NCBI RefSeq assembly: GCF_024323335.1
Contig: NC_066585.1
Location: forward strand, 532,036,582 to 532,100,581
Reading direction: 5' to 3'
Length of the DNA: 64,000 bases
Source of the DNA: Lathyrus oleraceus
Lineage: Eukaryota > Streptophyta > Magnoliopsida > Fabales > Fabaceae
Below are positions 1 through 9,575 of the stretch, one piece after another; positions within the stretch are counted from its first letter, which is position 1; the number at the start of each line of letters is the position of its first letter. The notes beneath the pieces were generated by a model that was given only the letters and a program-made list of their open reading frames with translations, was not told the origin of the DNA and did not search any database. A program made the translations under genes and the position numbers.

Positions 1-298
1 ATCTAACCAGTGTGTCCCACGCAGCCTTTGCTGTCGTTGAATCTGCAATCTTCTCAAACACATTTACATCAACACATTGATGAATGAAGAACAATGCTTT
101 CTGATCCTTCTTCCTTACTTCCTTCTGCGCGTTTTTCTGTTCATCCGTCGCATCTGCTGCTACCGGAACATAACCATCAGTGACAAGATCTAGAACATCT
201 TGAGCACCGAACAGTACACGCATTTGGATCATCCAACGATTCCAGTTTTTACCGTCAAATACTGGAAGTTTGGTGTTCATGTTGCCGTTTCCGTTCAT
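1..298 (-). CDS. Copia gag N-terminal part (runs off the left edge)
   Basis: Reading leftward from the ATG at 298, this encodes the start of a Ty1/Copia gag polyprotein (UBN2-type gag). It is open to the window edge. It is nearly identical to the gag at 63021 on the plus strand, and here the Trp of the WNRWM motif near residue 22 is intact where the right copy has a stop. Gag would form the particle that packages element RNA. An LTR and primer-binding site lie directly upstream (469-691). The family assignment is by recognition and by the match to the right-hand copy, which reaches the CCHC knuckle and protease. Confidence 0.85.
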   Translation of the reverse strand, partial: MNGNGNMNTKLPVFDGKNWNRWMIQMRVLFGAQDVLDLVTDGYVPVAADATDEQKNAQKEVRKKDQKALFFIHQCVDVNVFEKIADSTTAKAAWDTLVR

Positions 299-468
299 CT
301 TTCTACCTTGCACAGTACACTCAGATTTCTCACACAGTGTTTCCCAACCCACAGAATTAAAATTCTGATCAGATTTTGTTCAAGATTCAACACGAATCTA
401 AGAATCAAAATCAAACACACAAGACCTCACGTTCACTCGTGTTTCCCGTGTTTCCCAATGAATCCGAA

Positions 469-691
469 CCGGAGCTCTAGATACCAATTGTTGGTGCAAA
501 GGTAGAATGAATGGAAATATTCTATTAAGAGAATGACGGCTACAAAACATGATAAAAGTTACAATGATTGTCACCCTATTTATAAGCTAAAACTAGGGTT
601 ACTAGAATAGGACAAAATACTAAAATACCCTCTAACAAACTTAGGGGCTAAGAAAATAGTACAACTAATAAATATGAATTACTTCTAATAA
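469..691 (-). repeat. 5' LTR and primer-binding site of the left-edge Copia
   Basis: The LTR occupies about 489-691 (element orientation is minus) and the primer-binding site about 469-486, reading TGGTATCTAGAGCTCCGG. This resembles the plant initiator-Met PBS TGGTATCAGAGC with an inserted base. The LTR ends in AACA at the PBS side. Its sequence closely matches the LTR at 62628-62830, including a TATAAATA box, and similarity stops at about 691, which fixes the outer edge. Confidence 0.8.
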
Positions 692-693
692 AC

Positions 694-2178
694 TTAACCT
701 TTTTTATTCTTTCGAAAGACAAGAATAAGGTGTTCTTGTCATTGATAAACTCCATCGCCAATTAAAGGTTTATGAGCGATTTCAAACTCCCGTTCTCCAT
801 TAAAAGCCTTCCGCAATCTACGATAAGAATAATTGGATTTTAGAAATTTCTGATGCTCAAGGTAAACGATATTTTTTCCAACCTAAAATTGGTTAACACA
901 TGTATTATATTCACATATAGGACACACTTTATGTCCTTTGATATTATATCCAACCAAATTACCATATGCAGGAAAGCCGTTGATTGTGCAAAATAACATT
1001 ACACGTATCTTAAACTTTTCACCAGAATATGCATCATTAACGTTAATGCCTTCCTTCCATATAAGTCTTAAATATTAAATTAATGGACTTAGATAAACAT
1101 CTATATAGTTTCCATATTGTTTTGGTCCATGAATTATCATACTTAACAACATATACTTGCACTTCATGCACAATCAAGGAGATATGTTGTAAATCGTGAG
1201 AATAACGGGATACGGAGAATAATTAGTACTCATATTATCAAAGGGGTTCATTCCATCCGTGGAAAGCCCATGTCTAAGGTTTCTTGGCTCAAGGCCAAAA
1301 TCTGGAAACAACAAACCAATTTTATTCCATTGCAAAGAATCAACCATATGGTGAACGTTTCCATCATATTTCCTTTCATTTGCATGTCATCTAATATTCT
1401 TTGCATCATTCAAATTTGCAAAAAGTCTTTTGAACCTTGAAATTATTGGGAAGTATCATGACACTTTAGCAGGAGGATGCTTATTTCTAACATTGTAATT
1501 ATCATCACCATTGTTGTCCATCACCTTGTAGCGTGACATGCCACATTCCGAATATTTATCCAAATTTTCATCTCTTTCCTATATAATATGCAATCATTAG
1601 GGCATGCATGTATTTTGATATACTCCAAACCAACTGGACACAGTATCTTCTTGGCCTCATAACAATGATCCAGCAAATTTTTAATCTTTTATAGCATTTG
1701 TTTCAACAAATCAAGCAATTTCGTGAAACTTTTATCCGATCACCCACCTTTTGCCTTCAAATTAAACAATTTCAACAACACAGACAATCATGTAAAGCTT
1801 GTGCACCCCTTATATAAAGAGGCATCCTTACCACTACTTAAAGTATCATAAATATGAGCTTTCATAAAAGTCGATTCTCCAATATCACATATCATATCTT
1901 CTATTCGATCATCCATATCTTCATCAACTTCATGCATTTGTGACATTGCTTTTCGATTTTTATCCACTTCTCCATGCCACATCCATATTTTATAATTTTG
2001 ACATATTCCACCACAACATATGTGATGTAATATTTCTTCCTTTGAACGATTAACACAAGAACAATAAAAGAGACCATTATTTCCAGGAATATTTTGTTCC
2101 GTGAATTCAAGAAATTCAAGAACTCATTTCTCATACACCAAGACTAATCTATCAGTTTTCATCCAACTACGATCCATA
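694..2178 (-). pseudogene. CACTA (En/Spm) TNP2-like transposase remnant
   Basis: On the minus strand the fragment opens at 2178 with MDRSWM, the usual beginning of the transposase-associated domain. It continues through a Cys-rich stretch (FYCSCVNRS) and an MWHGE motif, then SLYKGCTSFT. After frame changes come motifs typical of the Transposase_21 core: KRLF, NDAKNIR, GLSTDGMNPF, then DAYSG and NGFPAYGNL near 1050-950. In-frame stops and shifts occur throughout, so it is dead. It ends abruptly near 694 against the Copia LTR, which probably inserted into it or replaced its tail. Confidence 0.8.
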
Positions 2179-3089
2179 ATAAATTCTGAAATTTATATCA
2201 AAAGACTAATGTGAATGGCAAACTAATGCTACACCCATAACATACTAATATGGATATATGCATATGCATATCCATCACAAAAATATAACATTTAACAACA
2301 CCAAAATCTATAGCATATTCATAACCACGAATACAATTCATGACATCAATCAACAACCCAACAATTTCATTTGCAACTGCACAAAGTCATAGTCACAAAA
2401 TCGGAATAAAACATGAACAAAGCAACATGAACAATACACATCACAATGTCAATGCTCAAATGGATGATTCAGGAAATGCAACAAAAGCCAACATCATTTA
2501 TGTGTTAAATAAAGAAACCAATACCCTAGTGAAGGACATAAATATTCAGAAAGTTTTACTACTACTAACCACAGTTCGAGAGACAAACCAAGAAATGTAT
2601 CGTACTTTGAAGAGGAGGAAGAGACCAAGAAATGATTTTCGTTCCAAGAAATGAATGAAGAGGATGAAGATTGGACGTTTCAAATGAATTAACATGGTGA
2701 AGATGAAGATTCGCTATCGCCGTCGTCTGGTTCCTAGGTCATGTGTTATGAAGGAAATAAAGAACTTGTTATGTTTTAATTTTGCAGTAAAGAATTTTAC
2801 CACAGTTGCCAATACCAACCGTAGTGAAATATGGCATATGTAATAACAGTTGATAAAAACAATCATAGTTAATTATTTTTCAATTTTTATTTAACAATAT
2901 AAGTTAGGGGACAAACTTTTTTTATAGAAGAAATGGAAAAATGTTTATGTTGGGATTTGAAGCTTGTAACCCTTAATCTATCACCATAATTATTATTATG
3001 AACCGTGATGAAAAGTATTTTAAAAAAAAAAATCAGGCGAGTAAAATTACTACAATTGACACAATGGTTGTGGTATAATATGATGTTAG
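2179..3089. other. CACTA upstream region, no gene supported
   Basis: This is the 5' flank of the TNP2 remnant. The short plus-strand open frame at 2340-2654 has no recognisable domain and lies over the CACTA leader. Near 2810-2840 the short motif ACCACAGTTGCC is followed by CAACCGTAGTG, which could be decayed CACTA subterminal sequence, but no second terminus can be paired with it. Confidence 0.35.
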
Positions 3090-3715
3090 TTAAAAATATA
3101 TTTCGTAGTAGTGGTTACTTGACAAGTACAAGGTCGAATATTCTCTATGTTGTAGGATTCACAAGTCTCTACATGGAAGCTCCAACAACAACTCACTTCA
3201 AGGCAGAAAAGAGAATCCTTCGACACATCAAAGGTAGAACAAACTTTTGCTTGCACTATTACTCTTCTAAATTTTTTGAGATTGTTGGCTATAGTGATAG
3301 CGATTGGAGTAGAGATTTGGATGAGAGAAAAAGCACTATTGATTAAGTCTTGTTTATGGGAGTTACCTCTCTCAATTGGATGTCAAAGAAACAATAAATC
3401 ATCACACTATCAACTTGTGATGCCAAGTATGTCGTCGCCGCATCATGTGTTTGTCATGCAATTTAGTTGAGGAACTTGTTGAAACAGTTAAAAATGCCAT
3501 AAGAAGATCCTATGGAAATATGTGTTGACAATAAATCTGCAATTGCCAAAGAGTCATGTCTTTCATAAAAGGAATAAACACATCGACACCCGTTACCACT
3601 TCATAAGAGAATGCGTCAAGAAGAAGGAGGTGAAGTTGAAGTATGTAATGTCTCAAGATCAAGCTCCTAACATTCTTTCCAAGCCATTCAAGTCACAAAT
3701 CAAATTTAAGGGGGG
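3090..3715 (+). pseudogene. Copia reverse transcriptase C-terminus and RNase H remnant
   Basis: Conceptual translation across several frames gives the end of a Copia polyprotein: a TRSNILY segment, FKAEKRILRHIKG, GYSDSDW with the first RNase H acidic residues, FMGVTSLNWMSKKQ, VDNKSAIA, HIDTRYHFIRE and a final VKLKYV segment. These are standard Copia RNase H landmarks in the right order. The frame is broken by stops (e.g. after KSTID) and shifts. The 5' part of the element is missing. A polypurine tract and a 3' LTR follow directly. Confidence 0.8.
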
Positions 3716-4156
3716 TGTTGAAATATTAAAGTTGATTTGGGTCTAACCTTATTATTTGTATTTTGATTTTTTGGGCTTAATTATATTAGGCCTAGATAAG
3801 TCATGTACTGTTTGGAGTGTTTAGATAATTTTTATGATTGTAATATTTTCTAGAATCCTTTGGAGTGAAGAACTCTATAGAATTAGTTTGTCTAAAATCT
3901 TTTTTAGAGTATTATAAATATGAATGTAATCTTACACTTTTGTATAAAATAAAATACAAAATCATCTCTTCCATAAATAATTCTTCAACCTATCAAGTTT
4001 CTATTCAAGTCTCTAATATTCCTAGACAATTTCCTCAAAGTAAAAGATCTTATTTCCACCGAAGATCTTATAAACTGCAAACTATTTTCTACTGCAACCA
4101 ATTAGGACTTATGGAAGACTAAAAAAACTTATTAATATAGTTTATTAAATCCAACA
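3716..4156 (+). repeat. 3' LTR of the 3.1 kb Copia remnant
   Basis: It follows the purine run AAGGGGGG and begins TGTTGAAATATT. A matching terminus CCAACA lies at 4151-4156, giving TGTTG...CAACA ends. It contains a TATAAATA box near 3910 and a plausible transcribed R region. No second LTR of this family occurs in the window, so the 3' boundary rests on the terminal inverted dinucleotides alone. Confidence 0.6.
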
Positions 4157-5116
4157 GTTGATTCCATTTTTTAATAGGAATTCAAAATCTTCATATTCTT
4201 AGGGATGTTCTTCCTTTCAAGTAAAAACTACTCCATAGTCGTATATTTTTAAATTACAGTCACCATCTGCAATATTGCTGACGCAGTGGACTCTACAACT
4301 GTCTTGAAATCAAAAACTAAAGTTATATACGTGTGCACTTGCATCAGAAATCAAACCATACAGTTGCGGCAACATTCCTTCAAATCTTCTTACCAAAATT
4401 AAAGTTATAGAAATCTCATCGGATGTAATGAAAAAAATCTTATATAGGAACACTTCTCCCCCACCCTAGTCATGACCAAGCTAGGCAGCATAGTAATGTT
4501 CCATTCCATCCTCGATAATCTCTAGCCATAACATACATCTTGGTGTTCTTGCAACTTCTTGGGATGTTGTGTTGACAGGGACCATGTTCATTGTCAAAAA
4601 CTAATTACAAACCTCGGCATGCAACTTATTCGTATGTTATGTTTGTTTTAACTATTTTTTAGTGCTTCTGAAATCATTTTCTTTTATTGTTTTGTACTTC
4701 TAAATAAACAAGGGACTCATTAGCAATGCAGCTACTAAAATATCCAAGAATAACAAGAGAATAAACGAGCAATAACTTGTTTCATAGTCTTAAGTCTCAA
4801 CAACTTTTTTATTTTGATTCGGTTTCACATTGTCTTGTATTAGTGGCACATGACTTTGCAAGGAGGGAGAACAAACCATAAAGTTTCACAAAGGCCTTAG
4901 CCTCTTGTAAGATATTTATAGTTATAAACAAAATGTACAAATTAATTTGCCTTGTCTTTACTGCTCTTCTTGGTATAATTGAGATCATGATATTGATTAC
5001 AACTAGATCATGCTCACTTATTTTAGCATGTGAATCATGTAGACATTGAGATCATATCAATATCAACTGATGAAATCATAAACAAGATTATTTTATTTAT
5101 ATGTATCAACTTTTAG
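4157..5116. other. AT-rich spacer, no gene supported
   Basis: No open frame with recognisable content and no clear repeat boundary was found here. It may be intron or upstream sequence for the exon-like segment at 5117, but nothing in it shows that. Confidence 0.3.
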
Positions 5117-5236
5117 ATATTCGATGATCCATCACCATTAGATAAACTTCGAAGCAGTATTGTTGGTGCGGCTGCGAGACTGAGAGCGAGGGAGCACAGT
5201 GGTAGTGGTTCGACTTCTTTTGATCATACAACAAAG
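5117..5236 (+). other. Exon-like open segment with splice signals (unidentified gene fragment)
   Basis: A 40-codon open segment is flanked by a good acceptor (CAACTTTTAG) and a donor (AAG|GTAATT), with no stop in one frame. The peptide is unlike the surrounding AT-rich DNA: it contains DKLRSSIVGAAARLRAREH followed by a Ser/Gly stretch. A second acceptor (TTTTGCAG) at 5394 continues in frame for 23 codons to a stop at 5464-5466. I do not recognise the protein. It could be a host gene end cut by MULE A, which begins at 5592, or a captured fragment. Confidence 0.3.
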
Positions 5237-5591
5237 GTAATTAGTGCTTTCTCTATCCTTTTCTATTGATACTTCCTTAATACTTACATCTAAGATCAGC
5301 CACTGGGTTGATTTAAAAATATATATATATCCAACGACGCAAATATATCATTGCAACATCATACACTTTTATTTTATTTTTTCTTATTTTGCAGTATGTG
5401 TTATTTGTCGAATACATGCTCGGAGAAATAGGAATTTCTAGTATATTATTTGTTGAAATAGTGTAGCCATAGGTTCTACGACTCTGGAAAATCAAGAGGA
5501 AACATATACTGCTCTAGAAATAGCATTGAAGCTTGAAAATAGAAAGACTAGATCTAATTATCATAGCTAATTATTTTTATGGTAATATTCA

Positions 5592-5855
5592 GAACTTTTT
5601 TTTTTTAAATAATCAAATTTTTTTAAAAAAATTCTAAAAAAATCAAAATAATCAAGTTTGGTAGAGGATGTGCCAGATGAATTGGTGCATCCCCATACCA
5701 ATAAGAGGAGGCGCCAGTAGCATTGGCGCACATGCATTGGGCCTCATGAGGAGGCGTCAATGCTTGTGGCGTCTGCATTGGCCCTCATGAGGAGGCGCCA
5801 ATGCCTCTGGCGCCTGAGTGCATTTTGCATGGTGGGTGTCAATTCATGTGGCACT
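5592..5855 (+). repeat. Left terminal inverted repeat of MULE A
   Basis: It pairs with 12249-12547 in inverted orientation. It starts with an A/T-rich lead (GAAC then a T run), followed by AGTTTGGTAGAGGATG and several palindromic units containing GGCGCC or near forms (e.g. GAGGCGCCAATGC). Many GGCGCC sites have changed to GGCGTC or TGGCGC, consistent with decay. The TATAAATA at 5927-5934 just inside would drive the small ORF at 6019. Confidence 0.88.
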
Positions 5856-6018
5856 TGCTTGTGATGGTTATGTGGGGGTCAATTCATCTGGCGCTGATGT
5901 GTTTTGTCCAATAGATGTTCTGTGTCTATAAATACCACGCCTTGCATATAATTATTTTCACTCAAATTCATCTCCTAATCTAGTTCAACCATCAATTTCA
6001 ATTTTCTTTGTTTCAACA

Positions 6019-6312
6019 ATGTCTGCATACATTCAGAAATGAAATGCTGATGTAATATTTTCTGTCGTTGCGGCTCCGATACAGGTTCGACTTTGGAACA
6101 CAGATACATTTGAACGTCTTAATCGGACGTTGTACAGTTGGTTAGAGGGAGAAATTGGAGAGGGTGAACCGATTAGAAGAATACAATGGCTTGTGTCCAC
6201 GTTCAACCAACACGGAGAAGTGCGCGAATGAGTGGATATTAAGACCGACCGAGACGCTCGTAGGATGATGCATTACATGTTCAAAATTTTTTTGATGGTT
6301 GTAATCGCATAG
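6019..6312 (+). pseudogene. Conserved small MULE ORF (orfC), nonsense-mutated copy
   Basis: A 294-nt frame encodes the same protein as the intact minus-strand ORF at 31268-31561 in MULE B, with identical length and few substitutions. Two in-frame stops interrupt it: one early (B has CGA Arg where A has TGA) and one late (B has TGG Trp where A has TGA). A TATAAATA box lies about 85 nt upstream, at the inner edge of the terminal repeat. It is convergent with the transposase gene. I do not recognise the product; recurring motifs are VRLWNTDTFERLNRTL and IRRIQWLVSTFNQ. Confidence 0.7.
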
Positions 6313-6478
6313 TTTTTGTATTCTAGTTGTTTTAATTGTTTGTGTTATTTTTTATGAACAACTGTCTTTTCGTCACAGACGTCCACTATGAAGTAAATTT
6401 AGTTTTCCATATATTGCAACAGAGGTACTTTGAAATAAATTTAGTTTTCCATATATAGCAACGGAGGTACATCTGAAT

Positions 6479-8859
6479 TTATCTGGTTGTGCTCGTTCCA
6501 ACACTAGGACAGTTATTAAGATTGTGACCTGGTTGACGGCATGAACTACATAGTCTAACCATTTTGTTCGCCGTATCCATTTCGGTTCGAATCCGGGTGC
6601 TGTTAGGGCGACCCTTTTTCTTCCTTCGCATTAATTTGTTGTGCCAAACGATGTCCCCTTGATATTCTGTCTAATAATCCTCTTTCGCCACTACCGAAAA
6701 ACTAATTTTATAAACATTTGAAAGGCTGACGACTTTGTAAACTTCAGATAGCAAGTAGGATGGATCCCTTCGAACCTTTTAGCATGCCGCAATGACATGG
6801 GAGCAGGGGGTACGAAAGGCTTGGAACATTCTGCAGTCGCACCAACCTCTATCTAGTTCGACTCTGTATTGTCCCATCGGGATGCCCTCATTGTGATCCA
6901 TGGACTCGACAACACTAAACCAACCTTTAGTTCGGTCAAATACCGTAACCACGTGTGTGTTTGCTTTGGCAGCTTCATGTCTGATGAATTTCATTGAAGC
7001 ATCACTGAACAACTGTCCAGATTGCAACATTGAACTCCATTTTGAGTGTCTGGTTTCAAACAACGCCCCTAGCCTGAAATATGTAGTTTGCACCAAAGCG
7101 GTTATTGGTCGGTTACGGATGCCTTTGAAGACAGAGTTCATTGATTCCACAAGATTTGTTGTCATGCAACACTGACCGTTGTCGTATGCCCTAGTCCACT
7201 TCTCCAACGGAATACCATCGATCCACCGAACCGCATGTTCGTTCGAGAATCTTATTTCCTCGCAGTAGTGTTTGAAAGAAGGTTCTGATAATGCGTAACC
7301 TGCATTGACAAACTTCTTACGCAACGTCTTATCTTTGATTTCCCGCATGAAATTCTGAGCAATATGTCTAATACAAAACACATGCATCGAAGGAGGATTT
7401 TTTGCCAGCCATTGTCAATGTTATTATATGCACTGATGATTGAGGGGTGTCTATCAGAGATCAAACACAAGTTAGGTTGAGGTGCAACGTGCAATTGGAG
7501 ATTTCTTAGGAAAAAACTCCATCCCTCAGCAGTCTCCCCTTCAACTAGGGCAAAGGTGATTAGAAAAATATTGATGTTCTCATCTTGTGCCACTGACATA
7601 AGTAACGTTCCTTTGTATTTTCCATACATCCATGTACCATAAATTTGTATAATTGGTTTACAGAAAGAAAAACCTATGATACATGGTTGATACGCCCAGA
7701 ATAGACGGTGAAATATTCTATTTCCAACAGCACACGTACCATCTGGTGTATATGCGGGCAATGTTTCCATCTTGACAATTGTCCCGGGAGCATAGTGTTT
7801 TAGAGCCAATAGGTAATTTGGAAGTTGTTTGTAAGACTCCTCACAATTGCCAAACACTTTTTCAACAACTTTTGTTCTAGCTATCCATGCCTTCCTATAT
7901 GATGGAGTGTACTCGTACTCTGCCCTAATACGTGAGATTATTGTACTCACCTTTAACGATGGATTGTCGCCAATGACATATAATATTTCATCGCATATTA
8001 GCTGAGAGCTTAATTTACGATGATCCTGCATTGGGTTTGTCAGCATGCATGTGTGATCTGGACCCATTGATCCAATCTCCTAAGACTCGCTCCTCTTCCG
8101 GTACGAAGCTGACAACCTAAAAAGGCAGTGCTCATTCAGACAATAAACTTTATACCTCGATGCGTGAGTTCTGTCAACTCTGAAATCTGCTGATAGTTGT
8201 ATGTGGAATTCCTTAATGGCTTTTACACATTCCTCTTTTGTGCGAAATGTGTCTCCTTGTTTCAGAGATCCTTGCATTTGCACGTAAGGATTGTACCATA
8301 CATCTGCCGAAGGTTCATCTGAACCCAAATTTAACCTTGTCATGTGTTGGGGTGGGAAATATACATGACTTGCTGGTATTGGCTCATCTTCCTCTTCAGC
8401 GTTCACCATAGAATCAACCATGATCTCAGGTTCCTCTTCTTCATCGTCAGGAACATTCACCTCAGCTTGTTCATCATCAGTCTCACAAAACACTTGTGAC
8501 TGATCAATGTACTGAGACTCCTGTTGTTGATGTGGTAATATATACAACTCTATATCGTTGTAACCGGATTGTTCGTGACTGCCAAACATATGTTGAACAT
8601 CATCATCATCTCGAATCTTCTTCTGATAAAATTTTATCTGGTTTTCTGCAAACCAAACCGGATTTTTATAGATGATCTGACCCACATTATTGCACTACAA
8701 TTTCTTTTCTATTCTTTGTTTCAGATGTGAAAAATTTGATTGTCGATTTATTGTAAACCGAGTCACCTCTGTGTTTCGAAAATAAAAACCGAACAACTGA
8801 TGATCAAATATTTCACCTTCGACATGTGCACTGATCATGTAATGTTGTGTGGAAGATAT
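6479..8859 (-). pseudogene. MURA-type MULE transposase, inactivated (MULE A)
   Basis: The translation matches the MULE B transposase along its whole length: an acidic N-terminal region, a MULE transposase core, a SWIM zinc finger (CDCRMFQAF...CSHVIAAC) and a C-terminal CCHC knuckle (CSSCRQPGHN). Defects: the start is ATA where B has ATG (8859); stops at 8695-8697, 8080-8082 (TGG to TAG) and 6776-6778; a length change near 7405. In the core the expected first catalytic Asp (IDGT) is Tyr (IYGT). The gene is transcribed away from the central region shared with the PMD gene. Confidence 0.9.
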
Positions 8860-9575
8860 TGTGTTGAAATATTAAATATGTAGATAGTTTGAATGGAATT
8901 GAAACTGAATGCATTGCTAAGTTGTTCGACTGCACAGCATAAATAGGTTGGTCATTGGTAAGTTGGTCGTTGCATTGATAACTTGGTAATTGTCTGTACA
9001 GACTTGACCATGCATGCAGTTGAAGGAATCCAGCACGCAGAGAAAAGATTGAAAAGAGTACACAAGCGCCAGGATATCAAAGAATCTCTGAGCTTTGTGC
9101 CCTAAGATTCCAACCCAGGCGCCCATTCCATAGGCGCCATAAAGTAACTGAGGCACCAAAGGGTTGGGCGCCTCTTCACAAAACAACACTCATGCGCCAC
9201 TAGGAAGGGCGCCCCTTCCAATTTCCCTGCACTAAGGCGCCAAGAGGAAGGGCGCCTCTTCCTTGCATGTGAGAAATCACATGTAGGCGCCAAGAGGAAG
9301 GGCTCCTCTTCCCTTGCATGTGCTTTCTTCACATGCGTCAAGAAGATTCCTCACATGCTAGCTTTCTCTTCCATTCTGAATTTTGTCATTCTCTTGTATC
9401 CTCTTGCCTTTCCATGCAACCAATCACACTCTTTTTAGGTTCCAAACCTACTTACTCATTCATCTATAAATAGTATCTCATATCAACAATATCAAATCAT
9501 CTTCATCAATACTCAAGTATTTTCTTCTACCACACTTCTTTCATCTACCAAACTCAAGCTTTGCAAATTCAAATC
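8860..9575. promoter_or_regulatory. Central divergent region of MULE A with GGCGCC repeat cluster
   Basis: This spacer separates the divergent MURA and PMD genes. At about 9105-9330 it holds five to six units of 35-45 bp with GGCGCC or GGGCGCC cores (e.g. TAGGCGCCAAGAGGAAGG), resembling the palindromes in the terminal repeats. A TATAAATA box at 9465-9472 lies about 100 nt upstream of the PMD start. A short divergent frame over this cluster (8917-9341, minus) is an artefact of the repeats. Confidence 0.6.

Noticed and set aside
6900..7175. Plus-strand frame of 91 aa and its partner at 30306-30680 on minus
   Set aside because: Both are antisense to the SWIM-containing part of the MURA transposase. 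Their similarity follows from the transposase copies.
8917..9341. Minus-strand frames of 79-90 aa upstream of PMD in MULE A
   Set aside because: They translate the GGCGCC repeat cluster in the divergent promoter region and have no counterpart open in MULE B.
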